Positions 8,995 to 18,451 of a stretch of 43,417 nt of DNA are shown here, piece after piece. The notes under the pieces are model-generated. The model worked only from the letters and a program-made list of their open reading frames with translations. It made no database searches and was not told the origin of the DNA. The DNA is from a bacterium (GTDB lineage: Bacteria > Planctomycetota > Planctomycetia > Planctomycetales > Planctomycetaceae). Where the stretch lies: assembly GCA_016124895.1 (NCBI GenBank), contig WGMU01000097.1, forward strand, positions 1 through 43,417, given 5' to 3'. A program made the translations under genes and the position numbers. Position 1 is the first letter of the stretch; every line of letters starts with the position of its first letter.

Positions 8995-9755
8995 GCCCCG
9001 CAGCGGCGCTTCGAGTGACAGACGAGCGTGCCCTGAAGAACGCGGCGCCCAGTATCCCGCTCGCGACCTCGTCCGGCGAAGCGTCTTGACGATCGCCGCT
9101 GCCGTCGTGCCTGCCTTGAGACGTGGACGCCGTCGGGCTTGACTGTGAAGGAATGCCCTGCAGCGCAGCTTCATTTGCCGCGACGCGACTTATTCGACTT
9201 CCGTGTTCGTATTCCGGTGAACGTGTTGACGGACAATGCCGTCGGTGTGAGACCGCTCGACACTCGCGGCGAGTCTCCGCAACGATGCAATCACACCGTC
9301 TTCTGAGCTCAGGAACGCGTCTGGAATCACTTGCCCAAAGTGGCTCCGCACTCCGTGCGGAAAGCCCCGACCAGGCCGACGCGACGGAGTCGCGTGCCAC
9401 TCTGATTCCGCGAACTTGTTCCCGACGCGTTCCTTAACGGAGCTTTGCGGTTTCGGTGGCGACCCGGAATCGCGGCGGCGCCGCCTCGATGGTTCTGGCG
9501 TCCCGTCATCCGTCACGGCGTTTGCTGATCCCAGGTATTGCTTGCCCCACGACGATGTCGTCAGAACTTGCGGAAGTCGGACTGGCATTTGCTGAGGCCA
9601 TACGTGGACGGCTTCCCCGTGTGTCAGACGCGGGCCGGGCGAGTGCGCCGTGTGCCCTGTCGTGAACCCGCGGCAGTGATTCATCAGCGGCAGCTGAGTA
9701 GCCCTGGTCGGTGATCGTTCTACGGGATCAGACTTCGAGCAACAGGACGAGTGCG
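8995..9755. other. Long intergenic region with repeat material
   Basis: About 760 bp without a supportable gene. It contains a dispersed repeat copy at 9338-9400 that reappears inverted at 12691-12750. Open frames exist on both strands, but their predicted proteins are Arg/Ser/Pro-rich and look like out-of-frame readings of repeats. The promoter of the acyl-CoA synthetase/GNAT gene should lie near the right end; no clear motif was found. Confidence 0.5.
9338..9400 (-). repeat. Dispersed repeat flanking the PatZ-like gene, left copy
   Basis: Read on the minus strand it runs from GTGGCACGCGACTCCGTC to CGGAGTGCGGAGCCAC. The copy at 12691-12750 matches it along about 60 bp with scattered substitutions. 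The two copies are in opposite orientation and bracket the gene between them. Confidence 0.7.
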
Positions 9756-12449
9756 ATGAGTGTTCGCAATCTGGACAGCATCTTCCGACCGAAACGGATC
9801 GTGGTGATCGGCGCGAGCAATGACCGGTCGAGTGTCGGATACAGCGTCCTGCGGAATCTGATCAGTGCCGGCTATGAAGGCACGGTTTATCCGGTCAATC
9901 TGAAGTACGAATCCATCCAGGGCATTCATGCTTATCAATCCCTGGACGAACTCCCACACGTGCCGGATCTGGCGATTGTCTGCACGCCGGCAGACACGGT
10001 CGCAGACCTGCTGCGGCAGTGCGGCGAAGCCGGCGTCGGCGGGATGATCATTCTCTCAGCCGGGTTCCGTGAGATCGGCAGTGAGGGCCGGGCACTCGAA
10101 GAGCAGCTGGCGAAAACGGCCCGCGAGTATCCGAGTCTGAGAATCATCGGGCCGAACTGCCTGGGCGTGATCGCTCCACACCTGCAGTTGAATGCCAGCT
10201 TTGCCGCGACCATGCCGGCTGCGGGCAGCATCGCGTTTCTGTCACAGTCCGGAGCCGTCTGTACCGCAGTGCTGGACTGGGCCAGCGATGAAAACATCGG
10301 TTTTTCAAGGTTCGTCTCCGTCGGCAACATGATTGATGTGACAATCGCCGATCTGATTGACTATCTCGGCGAGGACCCGTATACGCGTTCGGCGATTCTG
10401 TATATCGAATCGATCACCGGCGCGCGGGACTTCATGTCGGCCGCGCGCGCGTTTACGCGCACCAAGCCAATCGTCGCTTACAAGGCCGGGCGGTTTGCAG
10501 AGTCGGCCAAAGCCGCGGCGTCCCATACAGGTGCGATGGCTGGCGAGGACGCTGTCTATGACGCTGCGTTTCAGCGGGCGGGCATTGTGCGGGCATTCGA
10601 ACTCGGTGATGTGTTCGACTGTGCCGAACTGCTGGCCCGGCATCAGCCGCCGAGAGGGCCGCGCCTCGCCATTCTGACCAACGCAGGCGGCCCCGGAGTG
10701 ATCGCGACCGATGAACTGATCGCCCGGCATGGCGAAATCGCCCGGCTATCGGATGAGACACTCGCAGCGCTGGGCGAAATTCTGCCTCAGTGCTGGTCAC
10801 ACGGGAATCCCGTCGACATTCTCGGAGACGCGACGTCTGATCGGTTTGTTTCCGCCATCCGCCTTATTCTGGCAGACGATCAGGTCGACGCCGTGCTGGT
10901 GATCGTGTCGCCACAGGCCATGACTGATCCGACCGACATCGCGAAAGCGCTGTCGGAAGTTGTGCGCAAGGCATCGAAACCGGTGATTGCCGCCTGGATG
11001 GGTGGCGCGACGGTGCGGGAAGGCATCCGCTGTCTGAACAGTGCCGGCGTCCCAACGTACTCGAACCCCGAGCAGGGCGTGCGCGCTTTCATGCACCTGG
11101 TCGAGTACGGTCGCAATCTGGACATGCTCTATGAGACGCCGCGGGCGATCCCCGTCGAGTTCACGCTGGATCGAGAGCGCAGCAAGGATGTGTTTGGTGA
11201 ACTGCTGCTCGAAGGTCACGAGATCATGTCCGAGAGCATGTCGAAAGTGCTGCTCGACGCGTATCAGATCCCGGTCACCCGCGCGCGTGCCGCCCGCTCG
11301 GCGGACGAGGCGGTCGAAGTTGCCCGTCGGATCAATGGCCCGGTCGTACTGAAAATCCTTTCGCCGGAAATCACTCACAAGACCGACGTCGGCGGAGTGG
11401 TGCTCAACCTGCGCACGCCGGAGGACGTTCGCGCCGCGTTCGAGAGGATTACTCAGTCGGCTGCGCAGGCGCGGCCGGATGCCCGGATCGACGGCGTCAA
11501 TGTGCAGCGGATGATTGACTCGGATCACGGCATCGAACTGATCATCGGCGCCAAAAAGGACGCGACGTTCGGTTCGGTGATTCTGGTTGGCACGGGCGGG
11601 ATTGCGGCCGAGTGCTTCAACGACCGGGCGCTGGGACTGCCGCCACTGAGTGAGCGACTGGCGCGTCGGATGGTCGAGTCACTGCGTTCGTGGCCGTTGT
11701 TGCGTGGTTATCGCGGCCGACCCGCGGTGAATCTCGATCGCCTGATCGAGGTGCTGATGCGGTTTTCGTATCTGGTTGCGGATTATCCGGAAATCCGCGA
11801 ATTCGACATCAACCCGCTGCTGGCAACGCCGGACGACGTCATAGCGCTCGATGCCCGCGCGGTCATCGACCAGAATCTTGTCGGCCAGTCCGTGCGGCCG
11901 TATTCGCATCTGGCCATCCGGCCGTATCCCGAGCAGTACATTCGGGAGGAACACCTCTCGGACGGACGGCCCGTCACGCTGCGGCCCATCCGTCCCGAAG
12001 ATGAGCCTGAATGGCACGAACTGCTGGCAGCCTGCTCACCCGAATCGATTCATTCGCGCTTCCGGCATTCCATTGGCAAAACGACGCACTCGATGGCAAC
12101 GAGGTTCTGCTTCATTGATTACGACCGCGAGATGGCGATCGTGGCCGAAGTCGGTGAGGGCGATGACCGCAAAATCGCCGGTGTCGGACGACTGGTCGCG
12201 GACGTGAATCACGACACTGCCGAATATGCGGTGCTGGTTGGTGATCCGTGGCAGGGGCAGGGGCTCGGTGGCCTGCTGACACACGATTGTCTGGAAATCG
12301 CCCGCACATGGGGGATTCGCGAAGTCTTTGGCGAAACCGACTGGGACAATAAACGCATGCTCGCCACGTTCCGCGGGTCCGGATTTGAAATGGCAAACAT
12401 CGGCGACGGCATCGTCCGCGCCACGCTCAAGCTTGTCGGGCAGCGTTGA
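9756..12449 (+). CDS. ADP-forming acyl-CoA synthetase/GNAT fusion, PatZ-like protein acetyltransferase
   Basis: 897 residues from the ATG at 9756 (AGGA upstream; a GTG at 9711 would add 15 residues). Domain order: CoA-binding domain (FRPKRIVVIGASNDRSSVGY, 10-130), ligase-CoA domains (about 150-450), ATP-grasp (about 490-710) and a C-terminal GNAT domain (about 745-890) with the acetyl-CoA loop WQGQGLGG. This is the architecture of the Pat/PatZ (YfiQ) protein-lysine acetyltransferases that silence acetyl-CoA synthetase. Unusually, both residues needed for acyl-CoA synthetase catalysis seem kept: His257 in ASHTGAMAG and the His in THKTDVGGV. It may therefore be catalytically active as well as regulatory. 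Monocistronic and cytoplasmic. Confidence 0.85.
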   Translation: MSVRNLDSIFRPKRIVVIGASNDRSSVGYSVLRNLISAGYEGTVYPVNLKYESIQGIHAYQSLDELPHVPDLAIVCTPADTVADLLRQCGEAGVGGMIILSAGFREIGSEGRALEEQLAKTAREYPSLRIIGPNCLGVIAPHLQLNASFAATMPAAGSIAFLSQSGAVCTAVLDWASDENIGFSRFVSVGNMIDVTIADLIDYLGEDPYTRSAILYIESITGARDFMSAARAFTRTKPIVAYKAGRFAESAKAAASHTGAMAGEDAVYDAAFQRAGIVRAFELGDVFDCAELLARHQPPRGPRLAILTNAGGPGVIATDELIARHGEIARLSDETLAALGEILPQCWSHGNPVDILGDATSDRFVSAIRLILADDQVDAVLVIVSPQAMTDPTDIAKALSEVVRKASKPVIAAWMGGATVREGIRCLNSAGVPTYSNPEQGVRAFMHLVEYGRNLDMLYETPRAIPVEFTLDRERSKDVFGELLLEGHEIMSESMSKVLLDAYQIPVTRARAARSADEAVEVARRINGPVVLKILSPEITHKTDVGGVVLNLRTPEDVRAAFERITQSAAQARPDARIDGVNVQRMIDSDHGIELIIGAKKDATFGSVILVGTGGIAAECFNDRALGLPPLSERLARRMVESLRSWPLLRGYRGRPAVNLDRLIEVLMRFSYLVADYPEIREFDINPLLATPDDVIALDARAVIDQNLVGQSVRPYSHLAIRPYPEQYIREEHLSDGRPVTLRPIRPEDEPEWHELLAACSPESIHSRFRHSIGKTTHSMATRFCFIDYDREMAIVAEVGEGDDRKIAGVGRLVADVNHDTAEYAVLVGDPWQGQGLGGLLTHDCLEIARTWGIREVFGETDWDNKRMLATFRGSGFEMANIGDGIVRATLKLVGQR

Positions 12450-12516
12450 CGCAGACTCGCCCGCGAGGGGTCTCACGACGACATCCGATCGAAGCGGCGC
12501 CGCGCGAGCCCGAGGC

Positions 12517-12660
12517 TGTGTTTCGTGCCTGGTGGCGAGGTATGCTCTCGCTGTTTCGTAGCGCGTCGGAAACAAGCTCGCCATACCAGCACGAAGCGCC
12601 AGCGAGCGAATCACTTTGCGTGCTTTGCAAAACCCACTCGCTCGTACTTTGTGTTTGTAT
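12517..12660. repeat. Palindromic dispersed repeat (GCACGAAGCG type)
   Basis: Contains GAGGTATG near the left and CATACCAGCACGAAGCGCC further right, giving a partial inverted repeat, then a second ACTCGCTCG unit. It is intergenic. The assignment as a repeat rests on its resemblance to repeats common in this phylum; only one copy is in this window. Confidence 0.4.
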
Positions 12661-12690
12661 GGTAACTCATAAAAAACCTGGCTCAAAAAC

Positions 12691-12750
12691 GGCACGCGAC
12701 TCTGTCACATCAGCCTAGTCAGGGCTTTCTGCTCGGAGTGCGGAGCCACT
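12691..12750 (+). repeat. Dispersed repeat flanking the PatZ-like gene, right copy
   Basis: Runs from GGCACGCGACTCTGTCACAT to CTCGGAGTGCGGAGCCACT. It is the inverted counterpart of 9338-9400. Confidence 0.7.
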
Positions 12751-12820
12751 CTGGTGAACCTGTTTGCGACGCATTCCTCAATGGGCCTCGCCGTTGTTCG
12801 GCCGACCCGGAGACTCCCCG

Positions 12821-13957
12821 ATGCGAAAACTGACTGTTGCTGTGTCTGCGGCTGCCGCCGTTGTCTGGACGACCGCGTTGCTGGCGTGCTCGGTTCCGGT
12901 GTTTCGTTACGCGATCGAGCAGTGGAATCCGGATTTGTTCGCGCTGACGGTCTATCACAACGGCGAGCTGACTGAGCCACAGCGTGCGCTGCTGCAGCGT
13001 CTTCGTCCGGCCGGGATTGATGCAGCGTTTGTCGGCAATCTGAAGGTTGAAACAGTCGATCTTGCCTCAACGGAACTGGCTCGCCTGGACGCTGGCTGGC
13101 TGGAGTCGGTCAGCTCGGGGGCCGCATGGCTGGTCGCTCAGACGCCGGCAAAGAAGGGGCCACCGACGGAGGTTTTCTCGGCGGAGTTCACACCAGAGAA
13201 TGTCGAACGGCTGCTTGGCTCGCCGAAGCGTTTTGCCGTGATTGAGCGGCTGCTGCGTGGTGAATCGGCCGTCTGGGTACTGCTCGAATGCGGCAATCAG
13301 GAAGCTGACGATGCGGCTGCAGAAGTTCTGACCACCGAGCTTGCCCGCCTGCAGGAAACGCTCAAGCTGCCCGAGATCGACGAGAAAGATATTCAGGAAG
13401 GGTTGCTGACCCTTGATCCAGCGGAGCTGAAGATTCGGTTCTCACTGGTCCGCGTGGCGCGCAATGATCCCGCCGAACAGGCGTTTGTTTCGATGCTGCT
13501 GGCGACCGAGCCGGACCTGAACGATCCCGAATTTCGCGACCAGCCAATGACGCTGCCCATCTTTGGTCGCGGTCGTTCGCTGTATGCCCTGATCGGAAAG
13601 GGGATCAACAGGGATACGATCGAAGACACCTGTCGGTTTCTGTCGGGAGCCTGCCAATGCACGGTCAAGGCTCAGAACCCCGGCGTCGACATTCTCACAA
13701 CCGTCGACTGGAACCTGCTGGTGGGTTCGGCCCCGGAGTCACTGCAGCTTGAACGCGAATCACTGACAGGGCCACCGCAGTACCTCGACATCGCTCCGGG
13801 CAGTTCGGTACCGACTGAACAGGAAGAACGGACCATCTCCGGCCGCATCGACTCGACAGTACCAGAGCGTATTCCGGCCACCGGGCTGCTGGGGCTGGGA
13901 GGCTTCGCTGTACTCGTCGCCGCAGTGTCCCTCAGTGCTGCACGTCGTGTAAGCTGA
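12821..13957 (+). CDS. Exported protein of unknown function with N- and C-terminal hydrophobic anchors
   Basis: 378 residues from the ATG at 12821, chosen for the SD (CGGAGA) and the signal sequence that follows (MRKLTVAVSAAAAVVWTTAL); the open frame starts earlier at 12764. The signal ends in LLAC, a possible lipobox. The last 25 residues form a hydrophobic helix (GLLGLGGFAVLVAAVSL) ending in basic residues. The middle is soluble and helical, with no motif I recognise. The gene ends about 180 bp before the start of the giant DUF1583 gene, so the two may form an operon. Confidence 0.75.
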   Translation: MRKLTVAVSAAAAVVWTTALLACSVPVFRYAIEQWNPDLFALTVYHNGELTEPQRALLQRLRPAGIDAAFVGNLKVETVDLASTELARLDAGWLESVSSGAAWLVAQTPAKKGPPTEVFSAEFTPENVERLLGSPKRFAVIERLLRGESAVWVLLECGNQEADDAAAEVLTTELARLQETLKLPEIDEKDIQEGLLTLDPAELKIRFSLVRVARNDPAEQAFVSMLLATEPDLNDPEFRDQPMTLPIFGRGRSLYALIGKGINRDTIEDTCRFLSGACQCTVKAQNPGVDILTTVDWNLLVGSAPESLQLERESLTGPPQYLDIAPGSSVPTEQEERTISGRIDSTVPERIPATGLLGLGGFAVLVAAVSLSAARRVS

Positions 13958-14138
13958 GCCAGTGTCGTCTTCGCCACTTCTGACTGGCTTCCCGGGAGGT
14001 CGGTTTCAACGCAGGTGCGGGCGGCTGGATTTGCCTGCCTGGCCATCGCCGATTGATGACGTCGCCACCACACGTAATGCAACGTCAATACTCTGGATCG
14101 GCAGCCGGCTGCGACTGTTCGGACGGAGGCCTGCCGTA

Positions 14139-17100
14139 ATGCGTTTTTTCTGCTGTGTCCTGCTGCTTACTGTCCCGTCGCTTCAACTTGCTCAGGGGGA
14201 CGAGCTTCCCGTCGCAGACCAGCAGGCAATCAACTCCATTTTTGGTGACGAGTTCCTGGCAGAAAACGTCGGCACGGTACGGCACCGAGCGGCTGCACTG
14301 CCTGCCGATGAGCAGGTCGATTTTCTGGCAAGCTGGGTGCTGCCACGCAGCGGCCACGGGTTTCGCGTCACTGGCGAGTTCACTCAGTCAGAGGCTGCCC
14401 CGTCGGCACAGACCTCGGGGGGTCGACGCCGAGCGAGACTCCGAACTGCACGGCCGTCAGAGGCTGCCCCGTCGGCACAGACCTCGGGAGAGATACTGGC
14501 GTCGCAAGGTTCGATCATCGTGTCACCCGTTTTTGATCTGCTCGACGCCGCTTCCCTGACCAACCGGCTGGTCGGGTTACGGGATCGAATCCTGTCGACT
14601 CCGGAAAGTGTTGAGCCGTCTCAACAGCGGGCTCGAGCGGCGCTGCTGGCTCTCGTTCTGCTGCAACTGAACGAGTCGAAAGCGGCCGATGCAGCACTCG
14701 GCCAGCTCCGCGCACTGGTCAACGGCCAGAAGCCGGAAACGCTGCAGGAGCAATGGCCCGAGACGCTGGTCGTTTATCGCGGTGTCCACCGAACTGCGTC
14801 CAATGAAGCGATCGGTGACCTGCTGTTGATGTTACGCGAGCAACGCACGGGCCAGGGAATCCCTGCCGGGCTTGACCAGTGGCACACGCACATCGCCGCG
14901 TTAATCGGCAAGTACCAGTACGTGATCAACGGTGGCTCGCCTGACGCCTTTGAGAAACCTGCTGGCCTGGCTCACTGGATCCCGACGAGCGTCAAACAGG
15001 CCCACACTCGCGGACGCGGCAATGCCGCTGCTCGCTGGATTCCAACAGGTCCGTCGGAAGTCACTCAGTTGGCGGGACACTCGAACGAGTACCTGCTGTT
15101 TCAATCGCCCCTGCGCGGCAACTTTGAAGTTCAGGGACAGATTGGCCCGGCGGGAGTCTGCAACTTCTACGCGGCTGGTGAGTATGTCGGGCCGCACTGG
15201 GACCGCCAGCAGATCCAGATCGGCACCGTTCGACGGGGAGTCGTCCGCCACGAGCCAATCGATCCACCGTTGGCGAGATTTCGTGCAGCACCGAGGTTTC
15301 GAGCGGTCTTCCGCGACGGCGAATACCGGCTGTTTATCAACGGGCGTCTGGTTCGTACAACGCAGCTTGACGAGCAATCCGATCCGTGGATTGGTCTTCA
15401 CAGTCGCTGGCAGGGCGCGGCGAATGCGAGTGACGTTCGCATCAGTGGTCAGCCGGAGATTCCGGAATCAGTGCTGATGTCAGCGTCAAAAGAGCTGACC
15501 GGCTGGGTGCAGTACAACGACGAGTCTGTCGGCGGAAATGGTGCGCACTGGGAATACATTGAGACGTCGGACAGCAGTGGCGAGATCCTCGGACGAAAGC
15601 GTTTGTTCGACGCCGCTGGCACGCTGGAAAGCCTGCTGCGTTATCAGCGACCTCTGATTGAAGACGGTGCTGTCGAGTACGAGTTTTTTTACGAACCCGG
15701 TGCCGGCCGAACACTTGCGCACCCGACACTCGACCGCCTGGCGTTCCTGCTGGAGCCGGACGGCGTTCGGATTCACTGGATCACCGACGGCCGCTTTAAC
15801 CAGACGGACCTGCGACCGGACAACCGATTTGATGAACCGGAAAACCGTCGAGGTCCGCCCCTGCTGCCGTTCAGGCCGGGCGAGTGGAACCGTCTCAGGA
15901 TCGCCATCGAAGGCCGCACCGTGACGCTCGAACTGAACGGTCAGCAGATTTACGAACGGGAACTTGAAATCGACAACGATCGCACGTTCGGGCTGTTTCA
16001 CTTCTCAGATCAGTCACAGTTGCGGGTTCGCAATGTGGTGATGCGCGGCGACTGGCCGAAGACTCTGCCCAGCGCGACAGACCAGCAGCTTGCCGATCCG
16101 ACCGTCGCGCAAATCGACGCCGGTCTGCCAAAGCTGAGGTCTGAATTCGTCCACGACTTCGTTGTGGATGGAATGCCGGGCGAATTCTTCAAATCAATTG
16201 GACACAACCCACAGCAGGCTCATCGAGTGACTTCCGACGGACTGCAGTTCGACATTTCGTCCTCCGCCGACTGGCGTTACATCGCCGTTTCGCCACAGTT
16301 TCAAATGCACGGAGACTTTGACGTCGAAGCGCAATTCGAAAACCTGGACATCGACGCCAGGAAATTCAGCACGATCCAGATCGGAACCCGAATTCACGAT
16401 GATCCGTCACTCGAACCCCGGATTCTGCGGTTTACAGGTCCGGGCGAGGAACAGTTTCTCCGCAGTCAGTTACTCCTTCGAAAATCGGGGACGCCAGATC
16501 GTTCGCAGGCTGTGGGGACAGACAGCGACAACGAATCCACGTCCGGGCGACTGCGACTCGCACGACGAGGCAGCATCGTCTACTCGCTGTTCGCTGAAGG
16601 AGACTCTGAGCAGTTTCGCCTGATTGGCCAGGTTGAAACATCACGCAACGATGTGCTTTTCGATGGAATCAATCTGTATGGCGTCGCTGGCGGCGGCGGC
16701 AGCCGAGTGCGTGTCGCCTGGAGATCTCTCCGGCTGCGGGCTGAGAAGCTGATGCATCTTCCCGGTGAAAACACGTCCGTCATGCGGGCGCTGTACGTGT
16801 TTGAGGTTCCGCAGGTCGACCAGCTCCGCGATCCGGACATTCCGCTGTGGAAGCAGTACACGCAGATGCGGATGAAGCAGTTTCAGTTGACGGCAACGGG
16901 CGAGAACGGCGATGAGGTTGCTCCGGCTGCGACACTGATCGGCGAATCTCGACAGGGGAGTTCCAGCCACGGCGTGCTGGGACTCTGGACTGACAACGTC
17001 GGACGTCCTGTTGCCATCGGCACGGCGATCGCGCTGGGTTTGCTGGATGCGGAGTCGCTGCGCGAGGTCGACGAGTTCCACTCGCTGCACAGCGGTCCGA

Positions 17101-18386
17101 TCCGCATGAAAGACGGCGACCGCGAAGTCTGGAACGTCGTCGCTCCGGGACTCGTCTGGAAGGTTCTGCCCGACGCTCCACCTCCCGCCGACACGCCAGA
17201 CGAACTTTTTGCCCAGGCGAAGAAGCTGACGCAGCGGTTCACTGCGGAGACCGGCGCCCGCGGCCGTCGCGGGCCGACTCTTCAAAGCGAACCGCTGCAC
17301 CGTTTCTCGTTCAAGTCAGAAGGCGGCCTGTGCGGCGGCGTTCTGATGGCATGGTCGATCGAAACGAACCCGGAATCGCTGCTGGCCCTGGAAGTCCGGC
17401 CGGACGACGACGGCAGACTCAAGTGGCACTTCGCCGGCGCCAACTATTCGTCGTCGGGCCAGTTCCTGCTGCTTGACGGCCAGCTTGCCTGGAGCGAATC
17501 GCCCGCCAGGTTCGGAGGCAGGATTGAGCATCTCGGCTGGTTTACGGACAACGTCAACCTGGAAGCCAGCCTCGTCAGCGTCATCCCGACAAAGATCGAC
17601 GAAGTTCTGATGCCCCGGCGTCCGTTCCGACAACTCGGCTCGCCGCAGTGGTCACCGGATGGTCGGTCGGCGGTGATCGATCTCTCGGAGGGAGACTACG
17701 ACACGTCGCGCGTTGTCGTCATCAACGTCGACGGCTCGGGGATGCGCGATCTCGGGCCGGGCTGTTTGCCCTCGTTCTCTCCCGATGGCAAACAGATCGT
17801 CTTCAGCGTGCTGAACGGCGGCGTGCTGACGATGAACGCGGACGGCTCCGAACGCAGGATGCTCGAGCCGACCGGCTTCGGCGCGGAGTGGTCGCCGGAC
17901 GGGCGGTTCATCGGAATTCGCACCGGCCGCAACATCGTGCTGGCGGAACTGCAGACCGGCAATCGCCGCAACCTGCTGACCGACGAGCAGGCCGCCGATG
18001 TCCGATACCTTTACTGGAACTTCGACTGGTCGCCAGACAGCAGATCGATCGTCTTCAAATTCAACAGTCGTAGCGGCGAGACGATCGCCGTTGCAGGTGT
18101 CGACGTTCCCAATCAGCTCAAAGTCCTGCATACCGCTTCGAGAATTAACCCGGACCTGAGCTGGCATCCGGACGGCACGCGGATTCTGTTTGGAGCGTAC
18201 GACCCGGCGGCGCGGCAGTACCGGCTGTTTACGGTTGACCGAAACGGCAATGCTCCACCGCAGCCGGTGCCCGGTCAGCCGCGCGGCTGGCAGATGCAGG
18301 ACTGCGACTGGTCACCCGACGGCCGCCGGATCCTGTTTAACTCAAAGCCGTTGCCCGGTCCCGTCGAATGGACGACGACCGATTGA
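14139..18386 (+). CDS. Giant secreted DUF1583-type protein with C-terminal TolB-like beta-propeller
   Basis: 1415 residues from the ATG at 14139, which has a GGAGG SD nine bases upstream and a signal peptide (MRFFCCVLLLTVPSLQLAQG); the open frame begins at 13962. The middle holds repeated lectin-like beta-sandwich segments (for example FRAVFRDGEYRLFINGRLV and VTLELNGQQIYERELEID), matching planctomycete families DUF1581-DUF1583. The last 300 residues carry six PD40/WD40-like motifs (SPQWSPDGRS, PSFSPDGKQ, AEWSPDGRF, FDWSPDSRS, LSWHPDGTR, CDWSPDGRR), as in TolB propellers. It is probably periplasmic or surface exposed; function unknown. A 33-bp sequence is repeated exactly inside the gene. Confidence 0.8.
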   Translation: MRFFCCVLLLTVPSLQLAQGDELPVADQQAINSIFGDEFLAENVGTVRHRAAALPADEQVDFLASWVLPRSGHGFRVTGEFTQSEAAPSAQTSGGRRRARLRTARPSEAAPSAQTSGEILASQGSIIVSPVFDLLDAASLTNRLVGLRDRILSTPESVEPSQQRARAALLALVLLQLNESKAADAALGQLRALVNGQKPETLQEQWPETLVVYRGVHRTASNEAIGDLLLMLREQRTGQGIPAGLDQWHTHIAALIGKYQYVINGGSPDAFEKPAGLAHWIPTSVKQAHTRGRGNAAARWIPTGPSEVTQLAGHSNEYLLFQSPLRGNFEVQGQIGPAGVCNFYAAGEYVGPHWDRQQIQIGTVRRGVVRHEPIDPPLARFRAAPRFRAVFRDGEYRLFINGRLVRTTQLDEQSDPWIGLHSRWQGAANASDVRISGQPEIPESVLMSASKELTGWVQYNDESVGGNGAHWEYIETSDSSGEILGRKRLFDAAGTLESLLRYQRPLIEDGAVEYEFFYEPGAGRTLAHPTLDRLAFLLEPDGVRIHWITDGRFNQTDLRPDNRFDEPENRRGPPLLPFRPGEWNRLRIAIEGRTVTLELNGQQIYERELEIDNDRTFGLFHFSDQSQLRVRNVVMRGDWPKTLPSATDQQLADPTVAQIDAGLPKLRSEFVHDFVVDGMPGEFFKSIGHNPQQAHRVTSDGLQFDISSSADWRYIAVSPQFQMHGDFDVEAQFENLDIDARKFSTIQIGTRIHDDPSLEPRILRFTGPGEEQFLRSQLLLRKSGTPDRSQAVGTDSDNESTSGRLRLARRGSIVYSLFAEGDSEQFRLIGQVETSRNDVLFDGINLYGVAGGGGSRVRVAWRSLRLRAEKLMHLPGENTSVMRALYVFEVPQVDQLRDPDIPLWKQYTQMRMKQFQLTATGENGDEVAPAATLIGESRQGSSSHGVLGLWTDNVGRPVAIGTAIALGLLDAESLREVDEFHSLHSGPIRMKDGDREVWNVVAPGLVWKVLPDAPPPADTPDELFAQAKKLTQRFTAETGARGRRGPTLQSEPLHRFSFKSEGGLCGGVLMAWSIETNPESLLALEVRPDDDGRLKWHFAGANYSSSGQFLLLDGQLAWSESPARFGGRIEHLGWFTDNVNLEASLVSVIPTKIDEVLMPRRPFRQLGSPQWSPDGRSAVIDLSEGDYDTSRVVVINVDGSGMRDLGPGCLPSFSPDGKQIVFSVLNGGVLTMNADGSERRMLEPTGFGAEWSPDGRFIGIRTGRNIVLAELQTGNRRNLLTDEQAADVRYLYWNFDWSPDSRSIVFKFNSRSGETIAVAGVDVPNQLKVLHTASRINPDLSWHPDGTRILFGAYDPAARQYRLFTVDRNGNAPPQPVPGQPRGWQMQDCDWSPDGRRILFNSKPLPGPVEWTTTD
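14387..14488 (+). repeat. Exact 33-bp direct repeat inside the DUF1583 gene
   Basis: Copies at 14387-14419 and 14456-14488 are identical and spaced 69 bp (23 codons), so the frame is kept. Each encodes SEAAPSAQTSG. The spacer is Arg-rich (GRRRARLRTARP), unlike the rest of the protein. It looks like an in-frame insertion or tandem duplication. Confidence 0.85.
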
Positions 18387-18451
18387 ATCGCCGGGCAACG
18401 CAGGTCGGCATGACACCCGCTGTGAAGCCGCACCGCCCCGTCGAGCGATCG

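Larger units (their letters stand above)
12450..12820. other. Intergenic region with dispersed repeats
   Basis: 371 bp. Positions 12517-12660 hold repeat material with inverted segments (GAGGTATG and CATACCAGC) and a GCACGAAGCGCCAGCGAG stretch of the kind scattered in planctomycete genomes. The right copy of the 60-bp flanking repeat follows at 12691-12750. No gene is supported. Confidence 0.5.

Noticed and set aside
9190-9684. A 164-codon minus-strand frame in the long gap before the PatZ-like gene
   Set aside because: The protein is Arg/Ser/Pro-rich and overlaps the dispersed repeat copy at 9338-9400; no SD or domain.
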